A DNA stretch of 64,000 nucleotides from Usitatibacter sp035624355 (GCA_035624355.1 DASPRQ010000084.1:1-64000); one strand, 5' to 3'; counted from the first letter of the stretch, positions 53,613 through 62,305 are shown. Translations and numbers: made by a program. The notes: generated by a model not told the origin, from the letters alone.

Positions 53613-54896
53613 ATGTCGGCCAACCAGATCCTCGTGGTCGACGACGAAGTCGGCATCCGCGAGCTGCTGTTCGAGATCCTGCGCGACGAGGGCTACGGCG
53701 TGCGCCTCGCCGAGAACGCGCAGACGGCGCGCTCGGCGCGCAAGGAGATGCGCCCGGACCTCGTCCTGCTCGACATCTGGATGCCGGACACCGACGGCAT
53801 CACGCTGCTGAAGGAGTGGGCGGGCAGCGGCCAGCTCACGATGCCGGTCGTGATGATGTCGGGGCACGGCACCATCGACTCCGCGGTGGAGGCCACGCGC
53901 ATCGGCGCCTTCGACTTCCTCGAGAAGCCCATCAGCCTGCCGAAGCTGCTGGCCACGGTGAACAAGGCGCTCGCCGGCGGCCGGGTGCTGCCCAAGACCG
54001 GGCTCGCGCTCGTGCATCTCGGTCGCGCCCGCGTCGTCCAGGAGCTGCGCCAGCGCCTCGAGCAGGTGAGCCGCCTGCACACGCCGGTCCTGCTGGTCGG
54101 CGAGGCCGGCTGCGGCTTCGAGGTGTGCGCCCGCCACCTGCACCTGCCGAACACGCCCTGGGTCGCGCCCGAGGACAACGCGTGGCTCGCCACGAACCCC
54201 TTCGAGCCCCTGAACGAGGCGCGCGAGGGCACGCTGTACCTGTCGGAGATCTCGGAGCTGTCCAAGGCGGAGCAGAAGGGGCTCGCCCAGCTGCTGGGCA
54301 AGCTCGAGAAATTCAACGTGCGCCTGATCTGCGCGTCCACCGGGCCGCTGCCCGCGCTCGCGGAGGACGGGCACTTCGACGCGAACCTGTACAACCAGCT
54401 CTCGGGGCTCACGATCCGCGTGCCATCGCTGGCCGATCATCCCGAGGACATCCCGGACATCGCGACGACGCTCCTCACGCAGCTCATCGACGCGAACGAG
54501 GTGCCGCTGCGCACGCTCACCGTGGGCGCGCTCAACGTGATGCGCAACCTCGACTGGCCGGGCAACCTGCCCGTGCTCCAGAACGTCGTGAAGACGCTGG
54601 CGCTCACGGCGCTCGCCAACGAGATCACGGGCGAGGACGTGAACCGCGTGGCGCGCGAGTTCAACCTCGGGCCGCGGGAGCAGCCCACCACCGAGGTCGG
54701 CGTCTCCCTCGACCTGCCGCTGCGCGACGCGCGCGAGCAGTTCGAGAAGCAGTACTTCCTGCACCACATCCGGCGCGAGGAGGGCAACATGTCGCGCGTG
54801 GCCGACCGCGTGGGCCTCGAGCGCACCCACCTCTACCGCAAGCTCAAGCAGCTCGGCATCCGCCCCTCGGGCAAGAGCGAGGACGGCTCCGGCTAG
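53613..54896 (+). CDS. ntrX: NtrX-type response regulator with degenerate AAA+ domain
   Basis: 427 residues. The receiver domain is intact: Asp10/Asp11, phospho-acceptor Asp54 in LVLLDIWMP, and Lys105. The central sigma-54-type AAA+ domain is not: Walker A reads GEAGCGFE (163-170, Lys to Phe) and Walker B GTLYLSEI (206-213, Asp to Ser). The stretch between them is only about 36 residues and lacks GAFTGA. The C-terminal Fis-type helix-turn-helix is intact (GNMSRVADRVGLERTHLYRKLKQLGI). It should bind DNA but not activate sigma-54 polymerase. It overlaps the convergent next gene by four bases. Confidence 0.93.
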   Translation: MSANQILVVDDEVGIRELLFEILRDEGYGVRLAENAQTARSARKEMRPDLVLLDIWMPDTDGITLLKEWAGSGQLTMPVVMMSGHGTIDSAVEATRIGAFDFLEKPISLPKLLATVNKALAGGRVLPKTGLALVHLGRARVVQELRQRLEQVSRLHTPVLLVGEAGCGFEVCARHLHLPNTPWVAPEDNAWLATNPFEPLNEAREGTLYLSEISELSKAEQKGLAQLLGKLEKFNVRLICASTGPLPALAEDGHFDANLYNQLSGLTIRVPSLADHPEDIPDIATTLLTQLIDANEVPLRTLTVGALNVMRNLDWPGNLPVLQNVVKTLALTALANEITGEDVNRVAREFNLGPREQPTTEVGVSLDLPLRDAREQFEKQYFLHHIRREEGNMSRVADRVGLERTHLYRKLKQLGIRPSGKSEDGSG

Positions 54897-55840
54897 GGTG
54901 TCTCGAGGCGCCCCAGGCGGACGGCGGTGAGGCCCGCCTTGATGTTGTTCGGCACGGGCATGACGAGCACGCAGTTGTCGTAGGGCGCGCGCACCGCTTC
55001 CTCGCCGTCCCAGGCGATCACGTCGCCGCGATGGGGCACGACCTCGAGGCCGGTGAAGCTCCTCGCGAAGCGGAAGGCGGGCGAGCTCGCGACGACGGCC
55101 TGCGTCACGCGGATGAGCTTCTGGGCCGGCACGTCCCGCTCGATCTCGCGCGCGGCGCGCGCCGGGTCGACGACGCCCGCGTGGCGCAGGAACCGCCAGG
55201 TGGTCTGCCAGGCCACGTGCTCGGCCCCGCGCTCCCAGTGCTGCCCGCACTCGATGAGCAGCGCATTGCGCGGGCTCCCCGGTTCGCCGAAGCCCCCGAA
55301 ATCCCGCATCCGGGTGCCGTTCGCATGGCCGGCGTCGCTCACCACGTGCTCGGGAACCCCCACGTCGAAGGCGAGGCGCACGCCCTTGTCGAGGGGGCCG
55401 CAGATCATGACCGGGGGACTCGGCTCGAGCATCGAGTGGATGTCGAGCATGAGGTCCGCGGCTTCGACGAAGGGGCGCAGCGCGCGGGCCCGGGCGAGCT
55501 CCACGCTCTGGCGCGGGCCGTCGAGGACCTCCGGGTTCCAGACGCGGTTGAGATCCTCGTCGATGAAGCGCGAGGCGTAGGGGTTGCGCTCGTCGAACCG
55601 CGCGAACGCCGCGACGTTCGCGAAGGCGAGAGTGAGCGCGCCGCGCACGGGGCGCAGGCCCTCGCGCAGCAGGCGGTCCACGACGATCGCCCCGCAGATC
55701 TCGTTGCCGTGCGTGAGCGCGTTGACGAGCACGTGCGGCCCCGGCCTGCCGCTCTCGAGCGTGTGGATCCAGTCGACCCCGGTGTCGGAGCGGCGATGCG
55801 GCTCGATGTCCGGCGCCCGGAGCTCGATGGGCACGGTCAT
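54893..55840 (-). CDS. Succinylglutamate desuccinylase/aspartoacylase family protein
   Basis: 315 residues, an M14-like zinc hydrolase. Metal ligands are in NALTHGNEICGAI (His and Glu) and LMLDIHSM (His), and GLEVVPHRGDVI is typical of the C-terminal barrel. Family members deacylate N-acyl amino acids such as N-succinylglutamate or N-acetylaspartate. It lies 3 bases from the N-formylglutamate amidohydrolase gene on the same strand, so both may work on N-acyl glutamates or related compounds. Confidence 0.88.
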   Translation of the reverse strand: MTVPIELRAPDIEPHRRSDTGVDWIHTLESGRPGPHVLVNALTHGNEICGAIVVDRLLREGLRPVRGALTLAFANVAAFARFDERNPYASRFIDEDLNRVWNPEVLDGPRQSVELARARALRPFVEAADLMLDIHSMLEPSPPVMICGPLDKGVRLAFDVGVPEHVVSDAGHANGTRMRDFGGFGEPGSPRNALLIECGQHWERGAEHVAWQTTWRFLRHAGVVDPARAAREIERDVPAQKLIRVTQAVVASSPAFRFARSFTGLEVVPHRGDVIAWDGEEAVRAPYDNCVLVMPVPNNIKAGLTAVRLGRLETP

Positions 55841-55843
55841 GGT

Positions 55844-56809
55844 TCAGCGGCGCGTCGGTTTGCGCGTCCCGGAATCGCCGGCGTGCTCGTGCGCGTGGCC
55901 GTGGTCGTGGTGATGCCCGTGGTCGTGGTGGTGGTGGTGATGATCGCGGCCTTGGCAGGCGTGCGAGCCGCGTTGCGCGGCATATTCGGCGACCGCGTCG
56001 AGCAGGCGGTCCATGTCGCCCTTGACCGCCTCGAACCCCGTCGACTTCTCGCGGCTCGCCTCGTCCATGTAGAGGCGCCTGTTCACCTCGACCTGCAGGC
56101 TGTGCCGCCCGCCCCTCGGGTCGGAGAAGGCGCGGACGAGCTCCACCCCCTTGTAGGGATCGTTGATCTTCACGCGGTACCCCATGGCGCGCAGCTCCCG
56201 CGCCACCGCCTCGGTGAACCCGGGCTCGCAGGTCGTTCCGTCGCGGTCGCCGAGCACGAAGTCGGCGCGCGCCTTTCCGGGGCCTTCCTCCGAGAGCCGG
56301 CCGCTCACCGCCGGCATCGAATGCAGGTTGAGGTGCCACACGCCCCCGAAGTGCTCGAAGCTCTCGTCGAGAGCCTCCTTGAGGGCGCGTTGGTACGGCT
56401 GGTGGTAGCGCACGATGCGGTGCTTCACCTCCTCGACGGAGAGCTTGCGCGCGTAGATCGGCTCGCCCGTGTCGAGGACGCGCCAGATGAGGCCGATGCC
56501 GAGCTCGGTCTTGCGCGTGGCGAGCGCCGGCCCGGGCCAAGGGCCGTCGATGAGCGAGGCGTCGATGTCGAGGATCGAGCGGTTGGGGTCGATGTAGCTG
56601 CGCGCGAAGCGCGCAGCGAGGAGCGTGGCGCCGGCGTCGGGCCCGTGGGCGAAAAGCTGCTCCACGTAGCTGTCCTCGGCCTGCCGCAGGCGCTCGAGGG
56701 GCACGCCGGGACGGAAGTCTTCGGGATACTCGGCCCCGCTATGGGGCGAATCCAGGACGAGGGGTACGCTGCGCGCCGTGGGCCGCGTGAGGTGGAATGC
56801 GTCGGTCAT
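55844..56809 (-). CDS. N-formylglutamate amidohydrolase family protein with His-rich tail
   Basis: 321 residues. The core (about residues 1-282) fits the N-formylglutamate amidohydrolase family: PLVLDSPHSGAEYPEDF, YIDPNRSILDID and WHLNLHSMPAVSG. The family hydrolyses N-formylglutamate in histidine breakdown and related N-formyl acids. The last 39 residues are unusual: 15 histidines in about 27 residues, mixed with Asp and Gly, then a basic end. This tail is probably a metal-binding or metal-storage segment feeding the zinc site. Confidence 0.88.
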   Translation of the reverse strand: MTDAFHLTRPTARSVPLVLDSPHSGAEYPEDFRPGVPLERLRQAEDSYVEQLFAHGPDAGATLLAARFARSYIDPNRSILDIDASLIDGPWPGPALATRKTELGIGLIWRVLDTGEPIYARKLSVEEVKHRIVRYHQPYQRALKEALDESFEHFGGVWHLNLHSMPAVSGRLSEEGPGKARADFVLGDRDGTTCEPGFTEAVARELRAMGYRVKINDPYKGVELVRAFSDPRGGRHSLQVEVNRRLYMDEASREKSTGFEAVKGDMDRLLDAVAEYAAQRGSHACQGRDHHHHHHDHGHHHDHGHAHEHAGDSGTRKPTRR

Positions 56810-56843
56810 TTCGGGTCTTGCGTCGGCGGGCCCGGGTCCCGAT

Positions 56844-56866
56844 GGCCTGGCCGGGATGGCCAGGCC
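56844..56866. repeat. Inverted repeat in the divergent spacer
   Basis: GGCCTGGCC (56844-56852), GGGAT, GGCCAGGCC (56858-56866): a perfect 9-bp inverted repeat midway between the divergent amidohydrolase and TPR genes. It may be an operator or just a hairpin; no T-tract. Confidence 0.45.
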
Positions 56867-56908
56867 GGTCTGCGGGGGCCGACCGGGTCATGATACCGTG
56901 AAAGCACC

Positions 56909-57244
56909 ATGGACCCCGCGAAGGGCCTCGAGGCGATGCTCGCGGCGGGCAAGGACGGCCCGCTGCTGCGCTTCGGCCTGGGCAAGCACTATCTCGATGC
57001 GGGCGAGCCGGCGCGCGCCGTCGAGCACCTGCGCGCCGCCGTCGGGCAGGACCCGGCGTACTCGGCGGCGTGGAAGCTCCTGGGCCGCGCGCTCGAGGCC
57101 GCCTCCGATCCCGGCGGCGCGATGCACGCCTATCGGTCGGGCATCGCGGCGGCGCAGCGCCGCGGCGACAAGCAGGCCGAGCGGGAGATGGGCGTGTTTC
57201 TCCGGCGACTGGAGCGCGCGCGCCCCGCGGGCTCCGGAGGCTAG
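56909..57244 (+). CDS. Small tetratricopeptide-repeat protein
   Basis: 111 residues. Two to three TPR-like helical pairs are visible (LLRFGLGKHYLDAGEPARAVEHLRAAVGQDPAYSAAWKLLGRALE). It has no signal peptide, so it is probably a cytosolic protein-protein adaptor. It stands alone, divergent from the amidohydrolase gene. Its TAG overlaps the convergent aroB stop within CTAG. Partner unknown. Confidence 0.85.
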   Translation: MDPAKGLEAMLAAGKDGPLLRFGLGKHYLDAGEPARAVEHLRAAVGQDPAYSAAWKLLGRALEAASDPGGAMHAYRSGIAAAQRRGDKQAEREMGVFLRRLERARPAGSGG

Positions 57245-58320
57245 GCGGAGGCGAGGAAGTCCTCGAGGGCAGCCGGGGGAGCGTCCTTCACGATCGCCCC
57301 GCGTCCCAGGCGGTCGAGCAGCACGAGGGTGATGCGCCCCCGCTCGTTCTTCTTGTCGCGGCCCATGTACTCGAGCCACACGTCGCGCGCGATGGTCGGC
57401 GGCTTCGCCGGCAGGCCGAGGCGCGCGAGCAGGGCGGCGAGGCGCTCGGCGTCGGCGGAAGGAATGCGGCCCTGGGCGGCGGAAAAGCGCGCCGCGAGCG
57501 CCATGCCCGCCGCCACTGCTTCGCCGTGCAGCCAGTTGCCGTAGCCGCTCGCCGACTCGATGGCGTGCCCGAAGGTGTGGCCGAAGTTGAGCAGCGCGCG
57601 CGCTCCCGACTCGCGCTCGTCGCGCTCGACGATCTCGGCCTTGATCTCGCACGAGCGCCGGATCGCGTGGGCGAGCGCCGCGGGGTCGCGCGCCGTGAGG
57701 CGCCCGGCGTTCTCCTCGATCCACGCGAGGAAGCCGGCGTCGTGGATGGCGCCGTACTTGACGACCTCGGCGAGGCCCGCGGCGAGCTCGCGCGGGGGCA
57801 GCGTGGCGAGGGTCGCCGTGTCGGCGACCACCGCGACGGGCTGGTGGAACGCGCCGATCATGTTCTTGCCGAGCGGGTGGTTGATCGCGGTCTTGCCGCC
57901 CACGGACGAGTCGACCTGGGCGAGGAGCGTGGTCGGGACCTGGAGGTGAGCCACCCCCCGCTGGTACGTCGCGGCGGCGAAGCCCGCGATGTCGCCCACT
58001 ACGCCCCCGCCGAGCGCCACGAGGACGGTCCGCCGGTCGGCCCGGGCGCGCAGGAGCGCCTCGAAGACGAGGTCGAGCGTCCGCCAGTTCTTGTGGGCCT
58101 CTCCGTCCGGCAGCGCGATGGACAGGGATTCGGCGCCGGCGCGCTCGAGCGTATCCGCGAGGCGCCGCCCGTAGAGCGGCGCGACGGTGGCGTTGGTGAC
58201 GATCGCGGCGAGTCGCCCGCCCACGTGCGGGGCGAAAAGCGCGGCTTCCCCGAGCAGCCCCTCGCCGATGTGGATCGGGTAGCTGCGGCTGCCGAGCTCG
58301 ACGCGCAGGGTCTCGGTCAC
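57241..58320 (-). CDS. aroB: 3-dehydroquinate synthase
   Basis: 359 residues, same size as E. coli. NAD-binding GGGVVGDIAGFAAATYQRG and catalytic/metal segments NFGHTFGHAIE and HGEAVAAGM. Second step of the shikimate pathway. The GTG start at 58320 overlaps the aroK stop as GTGA, so both are translated together. Confidence 0.97.
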   Translation of the reverse strand: MTETLRVELGSRSYPIHIGEGLLGEAALFAPHVGGRLAAIVTNATVAPLYGRRLADTLERAGAESLSIALPDGEAHKNWRTLDLVFEALLRARADRRTVLVALGGGVVGDIAGFAAATYQRGVAHLQVPTTLLAQVDSSVGGKTAINHPLGKNMIGAFHQPVAVVADTATLATLPPRELAAGLAEVVKYGAIHDAGFLAWIEENAGRLTARDPAALAHAIRRSCEIKAEIVERDERESGARALLNFGHTFGHAIESASGYGNWLHGEAVAAGMALAARFSAAQGRIPSADAERLAALLARLGLPAKPPTIARDVWLEYMGRDKKNERGRITLVLLDRLGRGAIVKDAPPAALEDFLASA

Positions 58321-58847
58321 GAGGGCTCCCTCGCGCCCTGCTCGCGGAGGGCGGAAAGCACGCGGTTCACGAGGCTCGCGGCGCCCTGCGCGCCGACGTC
58401 CACCACGATGTGCGCGGCCTCCCGGTACAGGGGCTCCCGCCTTTCGAGGAGCGCCGCGAGGGTGCCCTTGGGGTCGGGCGCGGCGAGCAGCGGACGGGTC
58501 GTGTCGTGGCGCGTGCGCTCCCAGAGGCTGTCGAGGCGCGCGCGGAGGTAGACGACGGTCCCGGAGCGGCGCATGAGGTCGCGGTTGTCGGCGGAGAGGA
58601 CCGCCCCGCCGCCCGTGGCGATGACGCAGCCGGAGCGCGCCGCCACCTCGGCGAGCACCGCGGATTCGCGCCGCCGGAACCCCTCCTCGCCTTCGAACTC
58701 GAAGATCGTCGCGATCGGCACGCCCGTGCGCTCGACGAGGAGGCGATCGGTGTCGACGAACTCGCGCCCGCTCTTGCGCGCGAGCGCCTTCCCGAGCGTG
58801 GTCTTGCCCGCTCCCATCATGCCCACCAGAAACACGTTGCCGCCCAT
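58317..58847 (-). CDS. aroK: Shikimate kinase
   Basis: 176 residues. P-loop GMMGAGKTTLG near residue 9-19; shikimate-binding DTDRLLVE, GEEGFRRRE and GGGAVL. It makes shikimate-3-phosphate. It forms an operon with aroB downstream of the pil genes, separated from them by a strong terminator, so it needs its own promoter in a short gap. Confidence 0.96.
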   Translation of the reverse strand: MGGNVFLVGMMGAGKTTLGKALARKSGREFVDTDRLLVERTGVPIATIFEFEGEEGFRRRESAVLAEVAARSGCVIATGGGAVLSADNRDLMRRSGTVVYLRARLDSLWERTRHDTTRPLLAAPDPKGTLAALLERREPLYREAAHIVVDVGAQGAASLVNRVLSALREQGAREPS

Positions 58848-58883
58848 CGCGCTATCCGTCCGTCCCGCCTCCGAGGATAGCGG

Positions 58884-58909
58884 AAAAAAAAGCCCCGGAG
58901 ATCCGGGGC
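58884..58909 (-). terminator. Intrinsic terminator of the pilMNOPQ operon
   Basis: On the minus strand GCCCCGG (complement of 58903-58909), a 4-base loop and CCGGGGC (complement of 58892-58898) form a 7-bp stem followed by eight T. It lies 27 bases after the pilQ stop and 37 bases before aroK. Confidence 0.88.
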
Positions 58910-58935
58910 CCGGGGATGCGGACGACGCCGGCCCT

Positions 58936-61149
58936 TCAGCGCACGGTCAGCGTGTCCTTCACGATCTTGGGCGTGACGAAGATCAGGAGCTCCGTCTTGT
59001 CGTCCTGCTTCACCGTGTTGCGGAAGAGGACGCCGATGAACGGCATGTCGCCGAGGACCGGCACCTTGTTCACCGTGGTGCGCGTCGTCTGCTCGAAGAT
59101 GCCGCCCAGCACGATGGTGTCGCCGTTGTCGACGAGGACCTGGGTGTTCACCTGCTTCGTATCGACCGAGGGGATTCCCGAGAAGACCTGCCCGACCGAG
59201 TCCTGCTTCACCTCGAGGTCCATGATGATCCGGTCGTCGGGCGTGATGCGCGGGGTGACCGCCAGCTCGAGCACCGCGGGCTTGAAGGCGACGGTGGTGG
59301 CGCCGCTCGCCGCGGCGGTGAGGTAGGGAATCTCCGTGCCCTGCGAGATGACCGCCTTCTTCTTGTCCGAGGTGATCACGCGCGGGCTCGAGATGATCTT
59401 GCCGCGGTCGTCGGCCTCGAGGGCCGAGAGCTCCACGTTCACGAGGTTGCCGCTGCCGAGGTTGAGGATCGACAGGGCGAGCTGGCCGGCCGCGCCCACC
59501 ACCGGCAGGTTCACGTTGAGCTGCTCGGGCTGGGCGCCGATCGGCGTCGTGCCGGTCACGGCGGTGCCCGAGGCGAATCCGGCGGTGCCCGGCGCCGCGC
59601 CCGCGTAGACGAGCGAGGACGCTCCGCGCGAGACCGGGTTGTTGGACAGCGGCGAGACCGTGTCCGTGAGCGAGCCGGAGACGCCGAGGTTGTAGTTGTT
59701 CGTGCTGAACGCCGATTGCGTGCCGAAGCGCACGCCGAGCTGGTGGCCCCACTTGTCGTCGGCGATGACGATGCGCGCCTCGATCAGCACCTGGCGCACC
59801 GGCACGTCGAGCTGCTGGATGAGGCGCCGCGCCTCCTCGAGCCGCCCACCCGTGTCCTGGACGAACAGCGTGTTGGTGCGCTCGTCCACGGTCGCGCTGC
59901 CGCGCTTCGACAGGATCTTCTGGTCCTTGTTCGTGAGCAGCTTCTGCAGGTCCTCGGCCTTGGCGTACGAGAGCGCGAAGGACTCCGTGCGCACCGGCTC
60001 CAGGTCGGAGATGGCGGCGTTCGCCTCGAGCGCCAGCTTCTCCTTGGCGGCGAGCTCGTCGGTGGGCGCGATGAGCACCACGTTGCCGTTCTTGCGCTTC
60101 GACAGGCCCTTCGCCTGCAGGATGATGTCGAGGGCCTGGTCCCACGGCACGTCCTTCAGGCGCAGCGTGAGGTTGCCGCCGACGGTGTCGCTCGTGATGA
60201 TGTTCAGGCCCGTGAAGTCCGCGATGACCTGCAGGACGGCGCGCACCTCGACGTTCTGGAAGTTGAGCGAGAGCTTCTCGCCCGCGTAGCCCGGGGTGGC
60301 GCTCTGCACGAGCTTGTTCGGGTCCTCCTTGACCGGCTTCACCTCGAGGATGAACTGGGTGTCGGTCTGATAGGCCGAGTATTCCCAGAGGCCGCGCGGC
60401 TCGATCACCATGCGCGCGTTCCCGCTCTGCTCGAAGGTGTCGACGAACCGCACCGGCGTGGCGAAGTCGCCCACGTCCAGGCGCCGGACGAGGTTCGGCG
60501 GGACGTCCGTGTTCAGGAAATCGACGAGGACCTGGCGACCCTGCTGGCGGATGTCGATTCCGACGTTGGCCGAGGAGAGGTCCACGACGATGCGGCCCTC
60601 GCCCATGTTGCCGCGGCGGAAGTCGACGTCGCGGATGTTGTAGCGCGTGGTGCTCCCGGGCACCGGCTCCGCGAACCGGGTGGTGGCCGCCGAGGGCGCG
60701 GTCGCGGCCGCCCCGGCCGAGGGCGCGGGACCGCCCTCGATCGTCACGACGAGGAGGTTGCCGTCGAGCTCCTGCTTGTACTTCATGGTCCGCGCGAGGT
60801 TCATCACCAGCCGCGTGCGGTTGGCCGTCTGCACCACCGAGACGCTGCGCAGGTCGCCCTCGCCGGCCTCGATCTGCGAGCGCTTCAGGGCGTTCGCCGT
60901 GTCGGGCAGGTCGATCGCGATGCGCGGGGGATTGGTGACCGCGAAGCTCTGCGGGAGCGCCTTCAGCGCCTCGTGCATGCCGATCTTCACGATGATCCGG
61001 CCGCCCTGGACGGAGGCGAAGTCGATGGATTCGACCGCGTTCTTGGCGGTCTCCTGGGCCCAAGCGAAGGGCGTGGCGAGCGCGAGGACGAGCGCGGCGA
61101 GCGCGGCCCCCACCCTGCCGCAGACGGGAATGCGGAGCGTCGTTGTCAC
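58936..61149 (-). CDS. pilQ: Type IV pilus secretin PilQ
   Basis: 737 residues. Signal peptide, two AMIN domains that bind peptidoglycan (IDFASVQGGRIIVKI; YNIRDVDFRRGNMGEGRIVVDL), then N-domains and the outer-membrane secretin channel (GNLVNVELSALEADDRGKIISSPRVITSD; VPVLGDMPFIGVLFRN). It forms the pore through which the pilus passes and DNA enters. The GTG at 61149 overlaps the pilP stop as GTGA. Confidence 0.96.
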   Translation of the reverse strand: MTTTLRIPVCGRVGAALAALVLALATPFAWAQETAKNAVESIDFASVQGGRIIVKIGMHEALKALPQSFAVTNPPRIAIDLPDTANALKRSQIEAGEGDLRSVSVVQTANRTRLVMNLARTMKYKQELDGNLLVVTIEGGPAPSAGAAATAPSAATTRFAEPVPGSTTRYNIRDVDFRRGNMGEGRIVVDLSSANVGIDIRQQGRQVLVDFLNTDVPPNLVRRLDVGDFATPVRFVDTFEQSGNARMVIEPRGLWEYSAYQTDTQFILEVKPVKEDPNKLVQSATPGYAGEKLSLNFQNVEVRAVLQVIADFTGLNIITSDTVGGNLTLRLKDVPWDQALDIILQAKGLSKRKNGNVVLIAPTDELAAKEKLALEANAAISDLEPVRTESFALSYAKAEDLQKLLTNKDQKILSKRGSATVDERTNTLFVQDTGGRLEEARRLIQQLDVPVRQVLIEARIVIADDKWGHQLGVRFGTQSAFSTNNYNLGVSGSLTDTVSPLSNNPVSRGASSLVYAGAAPGTAGFASGTAVTGTTPIGAQPEQLNVNLPVVGAAGQLALSILNLGSGNLVNVELSALEADDRGKIISSPRVITSDKKKAVISQGTEIPYLTAAASGATTVAFKPAVLELAVTPRITPDDRIIMDLEVKQDSVGQVFSGIPSVDTKQVNTQVLVDNGDTIVLGGIFEQTTRTTVNKVPVLGDMPFIGVLFRNTVKQDDKTELLIFVTPKIVKDTLTVR

Positions 61150-61667
61150 TTTCTTTCCCCTTTGCCGGCTTCCTCCAGCAGCGGCAGCACGCTCTGCCGC
61201 TCGGCCCAGTCGCCGGCGCTGTCTTGGACGATTTCCTTGAGCTTGATCTCGCTGTCCGTCACCTCGGTGATCAAGCCGAAGTTCTGGCCCATGTAGTTGC
61301 CCTTCTTGACGCGGTAGAGCGTCTTGTCGGCCCGCACGATCGCCCACGTCTCGCCGCTCTGGGAGAGGGTGCCGACCATCTTCAGCTGCTCGAGCGGGTA
61401 CGCCTCCAGGGGCTCCTTGCGCCGGTTGAGGTCGGGCGCGAGGCCGCCGCCTCCCTGCCGGGGCGCGGCGAGCTTGCGGGGCTTGAACGGGTCGGGAAGG
61501 TCGAAGCCCTCGTAGGTGAAGGGCTCGAAGGGCTTCACCGCGGGCAGCGCCTCGATCTTGGGCGCCGGGCGCTTGTCCGCCTCCCTCACGAAATGCTTCA
61601 GATCGTCGATGTCGGAGGTGCACCCGGCGAGCGCGACGACGGCGAGCGGAACGAGGAGACGCTTCAT
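61146..61667 (-). CDS. pilP: Type IV pilus lipoprotein PilP
   Basis: 173 residues. Lipobox VVALAGC near residue 14-20, so it is lipid-anchored. The Pro-rich linker (FEPFTYEGFDLPDPFKPRKL) and beta domain (QLKMVGTLSQSGETWAIVRADKTLYRVKKGNYMGQ) match PilP. It links the PilNO inner-membrane complex to PilQ. It overlaps pilO by four bases. Confidence 0.96.
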   Translation of the reverse strand: MKRLLVPLAVVALAGCTSDIDDLKHFVREADKRPAPKIEALPAVKPFEPFTYEGFDLPDPFKPRKLAAPRQGGGGLAPDLNRRKEPLEAYPLEQLKMVGTLSQSGETWAIVRADKTLYRVKKGNYMGQNFGLITEVTDSEIKLKEIVQDSAGDWAERQSVLPLLEEAGKGERK

Positions 61668-62305
61668 TTGCGCACCACCGGCTTCTTGGCGGTCTTGACC
61701 GAGGCCCGCTGCTTGGCGATCTCCTCCTCGTCCAGGTAGCGGTAGGTCTTGGCCACCGCTTCCATGGTGAGCAGGCCATCCTTCGGCGGATCGATCTTGA
61801 GGTTGGTGAGCAGCACGATGCGCGGCATCTTCGCCACGTCGCTCGCGAAGGCCCCCAGGTCGTGGTAGTTGCCGGTGACCTTGATGTCCACGGGCAGCTC
61901 CGCGTAGAACTCGGTGAAGTTCTCCTTGGCCGCGGGCTTGAACAGGTCGAAGGTGAGGCCGCGGCCCAGGCCCGCCTGGTTGATGTCGATCAGCAGGGCG
62001 TCCATCTCGCTCTTGTTGGGAAGCTGCTTGAGCAGCGCGCCGAAGGCCTGCTCGATCTCCACGCGCTGCTGCTTGTAGGCCTCGAGGTTCACCGCGAGCT
62101 TCTTCTTCTCGAGGAAGGTCTCCTTCTGCTTCTCGACGTCCTTGCGTCCCTGCTCGATCTGCTCGGTCTGGGACTGCCACAACAGGAAGTAGGCGGCCAC
62201 CTGGATCGCGAAGAAGATGGCGATGAAGGCTCCCGTCTTGACCAGCCACGGCCAGTTTCCCGGCTGCTTGGGATCGAGGGCGCGCAGGTCGTCGATCAGG
62301 CTCAT
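61664..62305 (-). CDS. pilO: Type IV pilus inner-membrane protein PilO
   Basis: 213 residues. One N-terminal helix (TGAFIAIFFAIQVAAYFLLW, about residues 26-45), then a coiled coil rich in Glu/Lys/Gln. A ferredoxin-like periplasmic domain follows (FYAELPVDIKVTGNYHDLGAFASDVAKMPRIVLL). It dimerises with PilN. The ATG at 62305 overlaps the pilN stop. Confidence 0.95.
   Translation of the reverse strand: MSLIDDLRALDPKQPGNWPWLVKTGAFIAIFFAIQVAAYFLLWQSQTEQIEQGRKDVEKQKETFLEKKKLAVNLEAYKQQRVEIEQAFGALLKQLPNKSEMDALLIDINQAGLGRGLTFDLFKPAAKENFTEFYAELPVDIKVTGNYHDLGAFASDVAKMPRIVLLTNLKIDPPKDGLLTMEAVAKTYRYLDEEEIAKQRASVKTAKKPVVRK

Noticed and set aside
53550..56540. 996-codon minus-strand frame across ntrX and the amidohydrolases
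   Set aside because: Out-of-frame and antisense to genes with clear motifs; no domain of its own.
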